Made by a program: the position numbers and the translations under genes. The notes under the pieces are model-generated. The model was not told where the DNA came from. It worked only from the letters and a program-made list of their open reading frames with translations, and did no database searches. A stretch of 64,000 nt of DNA from Bradysia coprophila (Eukaryota; Arthropoda; Insecta; Diptera; Sciaridae), in assembly GCF_014529535.1 (NCBI RefSeq), contig NW_023504022.1, positions 4,763,132 to 4,827,131 of the forward strand, written 5' to 3'. Below are positions 47,501 through 57,323 of this stretch, one piece after another (positions within the stretch are counted from its first letter, which is position 1; every line of letters begins with the position of its first letter).

Positions 47501-50500
47501 ATTCGTTGCGTCTGATTGTACTCACCACATTGCCAACGCCGTATTGATTAACTTCTCCATAGACGTCACTTCCAAGAACCTAATCATCGAAATGAATATC
47601 ATTAGAATAGCCAATATCCCATCATTAGTATTGGATATCACTCACTACTTGACCAACTCCGGCTTGTGTTATGTCTCCTTCGACACAGGTGCCAACGACC
47701 TGAAAATTAACGACATAACCAGCTCAGCATATTAAGTTAATAATTCATTCTCGACTCTTTACTCACTGCTTGCCCAACTCCGTATTGTTCAACATCTCCA
47801 CCTACACTGCCTCCAACAATCTGAATTTTTTTAATTTTTTATCAATATTTTGCTGTCAGTGAAGTGTATCTATTGTTGAAAATACTTACTCCTGAGCCAA
47901 CTCCGATCTGAGTTACGTCCCCATCAATGTCGGTACCAACAATCTGAAAGCATTGAATCGATAATTAAGTGGCGCATAGTTAACAACATTCGTTGGATAC
48001 GTACGCCTTGGCCAACAGCTCCTTGGAAAACATCTCCACCAACACTACCTCCAATAATCTGAAAATTTCAATGAAGCCGAATGTAAGTCCATTTGATTGA
48101 TATAATTCCCTCATTTCAACTCACTCCTTGTCCGACAGCGAATTGAGTTACATCTCCTTCAATATCTGTGCCAATGATCTAAGAATGTAAATCACCTAGT
48201 CAGTCAGGCACGACAAATTGTACAACAGTTGTACTTACTCCTTGGCCAACAGCTCCTTGGAAAACATCTCCACCGACACTACCTCCAATAATCTGAAAAT
48301 TTCAATGAAGCCGAATGTAAGTCCGTTTAATTGATATATTTCCCTCATCTCAACTCACTCCTTGTCCGACAGCGAATTGAGTTACGTCACCACCGATATC
48401 TGTACCAATGATCTAATAATGTAAATCACCAAGTGAGTCAGGCACGACAAATTAATCAACAGTTGTACTCACTCCTTGGCCAACAGCTCCTTGGAAAACA
48501 TCTCCACCGACACTGCCTCCAATGATCTAAAAATGTATTTTGGTCAAGGATGGGAAATCAAGAAATGTTTCTTTAAGCTTTCAACTCACTCCTTGTCCGA
48601 CAGCTCCTTGTGTTACGTCACCACCGATATCTGTGCCAATGATCTAAAAATGTCAATTTATGGTCAGTACACATGATCAACAGTGTTAACTGGATTTATC
48701 GACTCACTCCTTGACCAACTGCACCTTGGACTACATCTCCACCTACGCTGCCTCCAATAATCTGAAATTATAGATTTATTCGGATCGGTAAGTGTTCGTG
48801 TCAATAAAGTCTTTGATTGTGCCTTTTACTCACTCCTTGGCCAACAGCTCCTTGATAAACTGATCCTCCGATATCTGTACCAATGATCTAAATATTTTGT
48901 CACGGTTAGTAAATCAATGCACTTTCGGAATTGATGAGAACTTACTCCTTGACCAACAGCTCCTTGGAAAACATCTCCACCTACACTACCACCAATGATC
49001 TAGAAATACATTTTGGTTATGGATAAGGAATGCAGTGAACCATGCTTTCTACTCACTCCTTGTCCAACAGCTCCTTGGTATACGTCTCCTCCGATATCTG
49101 TACCAATGATCTAAACAAATTGCCGTTAAAATACAATCATTACACACGGTCAATATTTCTCCATGATTTGAACTCACTCCTTGACCAACAGCACCTTGAA
49201 CGACATCTCCACCTACACTACCTCCAATGAGCTGAAAATGTATTCAAATTAGGACAAAGAAGTGGGCGAACATTCCTTATTGATTTTCACTCACGCCCTG
49301 TCCAACAGCACCCTGTGTTAAATCTCCGCAGATATCTGTACCAATGACCTGAAAATGTAATCTAAAGCTTAGTACACTTGGTCAACATTACTAAACCGTT
49401 GCACTCACGCCTTGTCCTACACCACCTTGCACTACGTTTCCACCAACAGTTCCACCAAGAAGCTGCAAATTTTTTAAATCAGTTTAGTAAAGTCAGAGAT
49501 ACAGCCAATAGCAGCAGTACTCACTGCGTTACCAACTCCAGCTTGAAGTACATTTCCTCCAATATCGTTGCCGTAAGCCTAGAAAATTTGGAAAATGTGA
49601 ATCGATCAGTAGGAAAATGTTTACCGGGAACTTTTCGTCATTTGTAGATACTTACAATGTTGCCGACACCCAATTCAGTAAAATCTCCCTCAACTACATT
49701 GTTGCCTTGCTGAAAATTAATGATAAAAAAATTCCATGAATAGTTCGCAGTTGCTTTTGTATCTAAAAACGAGCCGTCAGAACAGTCGGAGCGTTTGCTG
49801 CGACTGAGCCCCGTACGAACCCGTACATCTATTGCGCACGTGACCCTAGTTCGTCCGTAGCCCTACTCTTCCCGTAAACGTCGGTAAAGTAAAATTCTTA
49901 TGAAATTTGTACGTCTTAAAAATTGCGCATAGCGCAATTACGAAGCCCCGTACGATGTTCCTTTCAAACGTAACACAAATTTCAAATTGACCTACAATTT
50001 CCTCAGTACTATATTAACCTATATTTACCTATAAATAGACAATTTACGAATAAATATGCTAGTATATAGCTCAAAAGAACTATCTACACCGTTATATAGC
50101 TCAATATAGCTGTATATATTTATAAATAGATATCCATATTTGGGATGCTTGAAACACCCCACACACATAACCAATCACTTCCCACTGATCAGTAACTTTG
50201 TAAGTATCATTTTCACCTATTTCTATTGTTTTTACAAAAATCCAAAATGGCGGCCGACGGCCATTTTGTTAGGAGGTGGAAATTAGTACAGCTGCTTTAC
50301 ATTCAATAATACCTTTCAAACAAAAAAAAATTCATGAAATTCGGTCAAAGTTTACTCGATATATTAACAAAAAACACCACGTTCACTGTACGGCCGAGTA
50401 GCCACATATAAGCTCACTCCAAGAGACCTAGCTCACGCTTCTGTAAACCGAATTCCATGAACTTTTTTTCCCTGATTGGTACGGTCAATACCTATCTAAT

Positions 50501-53500
50501 AAAGCAAAATCCATCGAAATCCGTTCAAATTTGGCCAACCTACAAGCAAAAACGGCTTGCCACCCTGTACCTAGTTCACTCCAAGGGGTCTAACTCACGA
50601 GTCGGTCATCCGATTTCCATAAACTTTTTTTTTGTCGATCGGTATTGTAAATACCTTTTATTTGACGTATCACTTACATGTTTAGCCTTTGAATGGCCGC
50701 AGATATCTTCGGAAAACGTTAAATCAGTTATGGGGCCCCAGCTCGGGAGGGGTCGACCCAAAATTGCCCATCTTCGAACTTAGCCTCACTATTTCGACTA
50801 TATTTCAGGGAAAAAATCGGATTTGATTTACTCAAGATATTGACGTGACAGAAGGACGGACGGACGGACAGACACAATTTTTATTGCTGATTCGTTATCT
50901 ATGAACATAGGCAAACACTTTGCCCTTACCGTCTGCTTCGAATTCCATCAATTACACACGGCATCGTAAACCAATTCTTCCCTTAAAAGTAACACATTTT
51001 TGCATGTTTTAATGGTTTCACTTTTTCAAAAAAAGATTTTGGTTCAGAGAAATCATCAAAAAACGAATATTTTTGCGCACAAATGTAGGCTAGAAAATGG
51101 CCAAGAGGTGAGCGCTCTTAACATCAATGGAAGAAAACTGGAAAATTACTTTTCGAGCGTAAATTTTGTAGCCAGAACGAGCGAGGTGAGGAAATGGTTT
51201 TCATAATTTTCATTTCCGCTGGATTTCCAACTACAAAGTAAACTCGATTATACTTTCCTAGCTTCCAAATTCTGACAAGTATTTTTCTTGCGGCGCACCG
51301 TGAAAAAGACACTTCTGAAAACTCTAGATTCAAGAAAGAATCCTTGTTTCAAGTACCCATGGTTCGCTACATGTAATCTTGTAATGTAATTTTGTCACGC
51401 GATCACCAAATTCATTGGCTGGAATAATTCGAACAATACTGAATGTCAACGTTAAGATCAACGCATGATAATAGTCGACAGGTGCCAAATATATAGCTAT
51501 TTTTGAAATGGTTTTAGTTGTGTCAAGTTTTGGTATATACGTTAGAAGAGAAAATTCTGATACCATCTGCCACCAAATATTGTCTATGTTAATGCTAGAA
51601 GCGGTGCTATGATATGACTTAAATTTCGATTCATTCATCGAAAAAGTAATTTTCTGATTCAATTCAAGAAGAGAAATAAAGATTTGAAGTAACGAGACCC
51701 GCCAATTAGAAAAATTGAACAGATTGTGTCAGACATGCAACAAAGGGACAACTCTCGAAAAATTGATGTCAATAAAAATTCAAAACTGTATTCAACGTTT
51801 CGTAGATAGAAGTCAACGACGGTTAAGGTTACTCATAACTGACTGGTACTTACGATGTTGCCCACTCCTCCTGAGAAGTAATCTCCTCCGACCCAGTTGC
51901 CGAAACCCTAAAAAATTGGTTTCAGGTCAAAATCATTTTTTTCATCTATCGGTAGTTATGTACTCACAAGATTGCCGACACCAATTGTGGTGAAATCTCC
52001 ATAGATATCGTTGTTGTTTGACTGAAAAACATTAAAATTATTTTGTATTTTGTCGGGTCAAATGACATTCAGAAACGTGATGCTACGTTTGCAGAGGAAC
52101 TGGTCTGTTATAATGGTACAACATTACGAAGCGATTGAATTTGTAGATTCAGCAGCAGGCTTTCAATAGGATCTAGAATTCATTGAGAGAATCGAAATTC
52201 CCAAAAATTGCAGGTGATTTGAGTTGATTGAGAATTCACTGGGTGAATGCAAATTAAACGGAAATTACGAGTTTTCAGTAGGTAATTGACATACTCATCA
52301 AGAAATATTAACATGAACAGAAGGATTCATGTCCCAATGATTTATTGGGGAGAATGGCACAGACTCATTATAATTTGTACCATATCAATTTAAGTGCACC
52401 GGTACATAGCTAAAATTGTAGCCTACATTTGTGTGCCTTATATTTCATTTTTGTTGATATCTTTCCATCTGAATCCTTTTTCAAAAATGTACGACCGCAA
52501 TTCCGACCATGAATGAGTACGCTTTCAACAGAAAATACATTTGGTTGTAGTCGTATGACCAGCTCTGAGAAAAGTGAGCAGTTTAAGGCCAGGTTATGCG
52601 TCCTGACATATGTGCGATATATCGGACCATAACCTGGCCTTAACGAAGTTTTCATAAACTGCTCACATTTCTCAGAGCCGGCCAAACTTCTACAACCAAA
52701 TGTATTTTCTGTTGAAAGCGTACTCATTCATGGTCGGAATTGCGGTCGTACATTTTTGAAAAAGGATTCAGATGGAAAGATATTATCAAAAGTAAACTAA
52801 AATCCAGTACTTAAAAATCGCCCTAATGTATGCTTTTCAGCAAAGCACCGATGCCTCTTAACCAGGGCCTATTTTAAGGAATTTAATTTCCAAAAATTTC
52901 CAAAATTTCACAAATTTCACAAAAATTCTTAAAATTTAAAAATTTTGTTTTCTGTTAGATCTCGTTCCGAAGTAATCAGTTAAGCTCAAAGACACGAAAA
53001 ACAACTAAAAAGGCAGTAAAAACAACATTTACGATGCAATCTGTTGTGTTTTTAGATGAAATGACGAAAAGCGATGGAAAAATTTGAGAATTTTTGAAAA
53101 TTTAATTTCCTTAAAATAGGCCCTGCGTCTTAATTTGTGTACCCTTTCTGGTACATTCAGTTATATAAATACTTACGAGTTGTAAACCTCCCGCTTGGAA
53201 AGCATCTTCTTCAATTACGTTGTCGTTCAACTATAAAACAAAGAAAAATTTGAATTTTGGTTTGGCTTCTTTCTTCAAGCATTTTCGGTACTCACTGTGC
53301 TAATTACACCGATTTGACTTAAATCTCCTCCGACATGGTTGTTAGAAGCCTAAAAGTGATTTCAGGTTGTAGTGATTGCAGTATTAGACATCGTTATCGG
53401 AATACTTACACTATTAAGTCCTCCTAATTGTCGTAGATCATCTCCAATGTCGTTGTTATGGGCATAATAATACGAATGTGAAGTTAAATGATTCGTTTTT

Positions 53501-56275
53501 CTTTTAGATCATTTCTATACTCACTGATGTGAAAATGGCTGTTTGGTAAAGATCATCATCGATATCGTTTTCATACGCCTAAAAACCGTTCTTGCGTTGA
53601 ATACAAAAATTAAAAATTTCCTTTATTTGTGTACTCTTACCGAAGCAAACAATCCCACTTGACTTAAATCACCATGCACAGTGTTACCGGTGGACTACAA
53701 ATAGAGAAAGTTTTGTGAATTGTTACCGTTGATTGCAGATAAAACGGAAGGAAACTTGGTCCATTCAGAGTTACGGGGAAGTTACAATAAATTTAGAATT
53801 AATGTTTCAAATGCTTCATAAAACTTAGTATTGATTTCCACTTACGAAAAACACACTTCGTTTTCTCCCCGTTTACAATAGAACAATATAAGAGAGACGT
53901 GGTTTAGCTAAACGGAGTGGTTTTTTCTGTAAGTGGGAATCAAGCCTTAACCACGTAATAGATTTGCTGTTAAAACTCAAACGTAACTCGCAGCATTTGG
54001 TATACAAGTCGTCCTTTTGAGCACGATACTATAGCAATTTTCAGTTTTACCTAATTTTGAGCACTGCGTTGCTATTTTACAATTCGTGTCGAAATCAAGT
54101 TAGTGTCAAAACGAAGGTATGCCTAATGAAGTGTAAAATTCGAAAATGTAATTCTTTCTAAATGACTGTCATGGCTGACACGATTCTTACAAACATTTTA
54201 CGCCGAATTGCATGCATTATTGCATGCAATACCTTCACTTTGATGAGGCATAATTATCGATATTATCAATCGAAAGGAATTATCGATAATCGATTCATCA
54301 TATATATCATTATCAATAATTGAATAATAATCAAAATATCGAAATTCGATAATTATCGATTCGTTATCGAAAAATCGATATTTTGCTTTTGTTTTCCCTA
54401 GGGTCGAAAATGGCTTGTTACACACCCAGGGAAAAAAATGGTTTAGGTTGGAAAAGCAAAGCATGTAATATATATTACACACTTGTCACGAAGAAGTCGA
54501 GGCTTGCCGAGACTGATAGTGACAAGTGTGTACTCTATTTTATTACATAAGCGAAAACGAGACAACAACATAGACCTGAAGTGTAATTTTTGAATTATTC
54601 TTCTAGTTAAGTAATTTTGACATCCGAACACCGCGCGTATGTGATAAAATCCATTACATAACTTGAGATAAAAAGTTGAAAGGTCTAGTTTTAGTGTGTA
54701 TATTGACCTCCGCCTCGCCTCGGATCGACAAAATTCACGCTAAAACTCTTTTTTTTAACTTTTTATCACTTGACATGTAAATAATTATTTCTCATTGGAA
54801 TGGACGAAAATGACAACTTTTTCTCTACTTTTGAACGCTATGTAGCCATCGCATAGTGTATATCTTAGCGGTAAAAATTTGTAGAAAATGGAACCCTGTC
54901 TTGAAATACCTACCAGCGCCTAGGTTTTTCGTATTTAGTAATGTAACAATTTCCATTTTCTTACGTATTCGCAACATGATTTTATCTGCAGCAATGGGAT
55001 CCTCATTATTTACAAATGCCAATTTACGCATTAGTGAAAAACCATTTACTTTACACACTGCTTTGATCGCACTGCTGTACATAAAAGAAACTTTTCTGCT
55101 TTTGAGCTAGCTTCAGTTCCAATTGTCAATTTCATGAATTTCACCGATTACGAAGATTTAAAAAAAAATGTATCGTCGCGAATTTCGCACTCTACAGTAA
55201 GAATCTCGCTCTGCGCGAGATTCCTCGATACAGTTGGTTATGTCAGTTTGAACAACTCTGAGAAACGTTTATCGGCATTTTCAAAAACTGAAATAAAGGT
55301 CGGAATTTTATTGAAAAGGGTTTTTTGTACAGAGATATCGTCAAAAATAAAATACCAAACGTACAAATGTGGGCTATAATTTCAGTCAACGACGACAAAA
55401 AAAGGGGCAAGCTCTGGGTAATATGGTCCTTGATAAAGTAAAATGCGTGTTAAAACAATTGAAGTACAAGATTTGAAATCAGTCGATTGAAAATACTTTG
55501 ATCAATGGAAGTAATAGACCCGATAATAATACTGGTCATATGCTTGCAATGCAATTTGGTATCTCGTATCTAGATGAGTAAAATTATCCGAGGGCTTCAG
55601 CCCGAAGTACTATACACATCATGATACGAGATAACAAACTATTGGGTTTTACCTTACGAGCGCGGTAAAGGATCTTCCCTAGGGGCGGAAGAGCCATATT
55701 ACCTCCCTAGTAAAGTTTCGAAATTAGAATTATAAGTGCGTTGAATAGCATTTCTCATTTTGGTCGTTAAAGCACAACAGGCCCACTGGAGGCTTAGGTG
55801 CAGGGGTTCGCCCCACCCACTCATACTAAACTACTACTAAACTTGGTCGTTAAAAATAGTAACAACGGCACTATCAATGATCACAACTCAGTTTTTTTAA
55901 TCGATAAAAGAAAACACTTCACTGAGTTCTCTATCTTCGACGTAACACATTTTTCACACGAACTATATGGAACACTCACTGAAACTAATTAGTCAATTTG
56001 CAACTTTTAGCTAAGCTTGACCAATTGGCAAGGGAAAGCTAGCCGAACGGATCTTGTATAACAGTGAAAATATTGGAAAATTGAAAATCTATAATTTCTT
56101 CGTTAAGATGCTTACACCTGCAGCGAGTGCCAATTGATTGTAGTCCCCATCGATAACTCGTGCTCCAATGCTCTGCGAATTTAAATTTAAATTGAGAATG
56201 AACAGTTGATCGTTAAAAGTTTTTCATTACTTGGATCCCGAAAACGGCCAAGAAAATCACGGCAGAAAGCTTCAT
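44597..56275 (-). CDS. Secreted 18-residue-repeat protein built from 54-bp exons (37 exons)
   Basis: Exons (minus): 56275-56231, 56172-56116, then 54-bp exons starting at (low coordinate) 53641, 53525, 53410, 53296, 53177, 51968, 51854, 49656, 49525, 49409, 49295, 49178, 49057, 48946, 48834, 48708, 48590, 48473, 48359, 48239, 48125, 48005, 47890, 47767, 47646, 47526, 47410, 47292, 46988, 45687, 45574, 45455; then 45389-45282 (108 bp), 45208-45158 (51 bp), 45097-44597. All junctions are phase 0 and GT-AG except the acceptor of 53410-53463. Total about 829 aa. Exon 1 is a signal peptide (MKLSAVIFLAVFGIQ). Each 54-bp exon encodes one repeat, e.g. IIGGSVGGDVFQGAVGQG or IIGTDIGGDVTQGAVGQG; outer repeats are looser (AYGNDIGGNVLQAGVGNA). 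The last exon encodes a Gly/Thr/Lys-rich tail ending GGSGGCGCGH. Periodic V/I, G, D/N and Q suggest a beta-solenoid, with a curlin-like QxGxGN core. Not recognised; function unknown, probably extracellular. Confidence 0.85.
45800..46972. mobile_element. 1173-bp hAT-like element in an intron of the repeat gene
   Basis: A perfect 8-bp TSD, tcgtagag, lies at 45792-45799 and 46973-46980. TIRs begin TAGGGCGTATC and extend for about 150 bp with good identity (gcctgtgtgcggaaaacgta, catatgcctgg / ccaggcatatg, gaagtcccaccggacgac and counterparts). No intact transposase. It lies between the exons at 46988 and 45687 and enlarges that intron from roughly 70 bp to 1247 bp without touching splice sites. 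Confidence 0.88.
49765..50960 (+). repeat. Dispersed repeat family R, copy in an intron of the repeat gene
   Basis: Starts near gagccgtcagaacagtcgga, passes gaagccccgtacgatgttcc, gccattttgttaggaggtgg and tgaaattcggtcaaagttta. It ends with the acggacggacggacagac microsatellite, tctatgaacataggcaaac and cttcgaattccatcaattac. The half copy of the TTAA palindrome follows directly at about 50965. Antisense to the host gene. Confidence 0.65.
50965..51117. repeat. Half copy of the TTAA-flanked palindromic MITE
   Basis: Matches the right arm of 30769-31165 (from cccttaaaagtaacacattt to ggtgagcgctc) and is followed by TTAA at 51118-51121. The left arm is missing and is replaced by the end of repeat R, so the palindrome was broken by deletion or by insertion of R. 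Confidence 0.75.
52457..52784. repeat. 328-bp near-perfect palindrome in an intron
   Basis: The left arm from atatctttccatctgaatcc and the right arm ending ggattcagatggaaagatat pair over most of their length, with an inner stem ttaaggccaggttatg/cataacctggccttaa. Diverged sequence with the same tail (caaatgtaggctacaatttc) occurs near 55370 and 56845, so it belongs to a foldback family. Confidence 0.75.
52862..53125. mobile_element. 264-bp hAT-like MITE
   Basis: Ends are cCAGGGCCTATTTTAAGGAA and, reverse-complemented, CAGGGCCTATTTTAAGGAA. Flanks are cctcttaa (52854-52861) and cgtcttaa (53126-53133), a 7/8 match for an 8-bp TSD. Inner sequence is AT-rich with aattt words. It lies in an intron of the repeat gene. 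Confidence 0.65.
53695..56115. other. Large second intron of the repeat gene, repeat-filled
   Basis: 2421 bp between the exons at 56116 and 53694. It holds a foldback at 53828-53946 (ttgatttccacttacg ... gtaagtgggaatcaa), a cluster of ATCGAT words at 54250-54385, a short hairpin at 54474-54535 (acacacttgtcac/gtgacaagtgtgt), and a fragment of the foldback family near 55240-55385. A small inverted repeat lies near 55562-55630 (atctcgtatc ... gatacgagat). No extra 54-bp exon was found in it. Confidence 0.5.
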
Positions 56276-56332
56276 TATGCTATTCGTCTCAATAACAAAG
56301 AGAATGTAACTGGGAGCTACCGAATTGACATC

Positions 56333-56339
56333 ATTTTAT
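56333..56339 (-). promoter_or_regulatory. TATA box of the microexon repeat gene
   Basis: On the minus strand the sequence is ctaTAAAAtg (TATAAAA), 58 bp upstream of the start codon. This leaves room for a start site about 28 bp further on and a short 5' UTR. A clear TATA box suggests a strongly or tissue-specifically expressed gene. Confidence 0.65.
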
Positions 56340-57320
56340 AGTAAAATTTTTGCTACGTCGCAGACCGCAAGATATTTATTCTATGACCAGCTGCTTCAAT
56401 ATTAGACCTTGCCAAAAAATAGCAAATAATAATTGCAAACATTTTCCACACCTACCTTAAGAGGCATGGATGCTTTTATGAATAGCATAAATTTGGGTGT
56501 TAGCTTTCAATAAAAGATAGTTTCGGTTGTCGCAGTTTGACAAGTTCTGGTTAGTTATACAATCGAAAAGACCTTTGATTTTCATTTGGAAAAACGCAGT
56601 TAGCCTAAACGATGAATTTGTTTATAAGAAAATTTTCAGTCTACAATAAATCATTCTGTTGAGAAGACGCATTTACATTCACTGAACAGAAACTAACAGT
56701 TCTGAGAAATATTTTATGACAATTTCGGTAAACTGTTGATCTTTCTCAGAGCTGGTCGAAACAAACAAAACTTATTGTTATTGATAGCTAACACAAGGAT
56801 TCTGGTGAAAAGATATTTTTGAGAATAATGTACTAAACGCCCAAATGTAGGCTACAATTTCAGCTAGGCAACCATGTCTCTTAAGTTTGAACAATCATTG
56901 CGTAAATTGTCCACCAATTGAGTCAATAGTATCAATGTCGTCTACAGTCTTTAAAAATAATTGGTAACATCGCAAAAAAAAAGAATTAGATTTAAGTGGA
57001 AAAGATTAGGTGCAACTAATTTTGCCAAAACGATCTTCCTTCCGCTTAAACCGTCAATAGTTTGTCAAAGATTTAGACGCCACTTGCCTTGACCATAAGC
57101 CTTCCAAAAGTTCTTTCAGCAACTTTAGTGCCCTCTGCCATATAAATTGGTCATTTGTACCCTAAACTCAATATCAAAATATTGAAAGTTTTCTTCAGTT
57201 TGCTGAGGAAGATTTCTGTACTATCTAACTGCAATGTTGGTAAAGCATGAACAGAAGGTGCGGGAAATGATAAATAAAAGGCGGCTCATTTCCCTACCAC
57301 ATCAATAATAGTCATTAATA
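56340..57320. other. Upstream region of the repeat gene
   Basis: No gene seen. Contains a fragment of the foldback family near 56730-56875 (ctcagagctggtcg, caaatgtaggctacaatttc). Regulatory sites beyond the TATA box cannot be identified by eye. Confidence 0.4.
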
Positions 57321-57323
57321 AAA

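Noticed and set aside
47400..49600. Regularly spaced near-identical segments every about 115-120 bp, like a satellite or CRISPR array
   Set aside because: The conserved segments are 54-bp open exons with splice sites on both sides and the spacers behave as introns; this is a gene.
54443..55110. Short frames in the large intron of the repeat gene
   Set aside because: They overlap foldback and AT-rich repeat sequence and do not match the 18-residue repeat.
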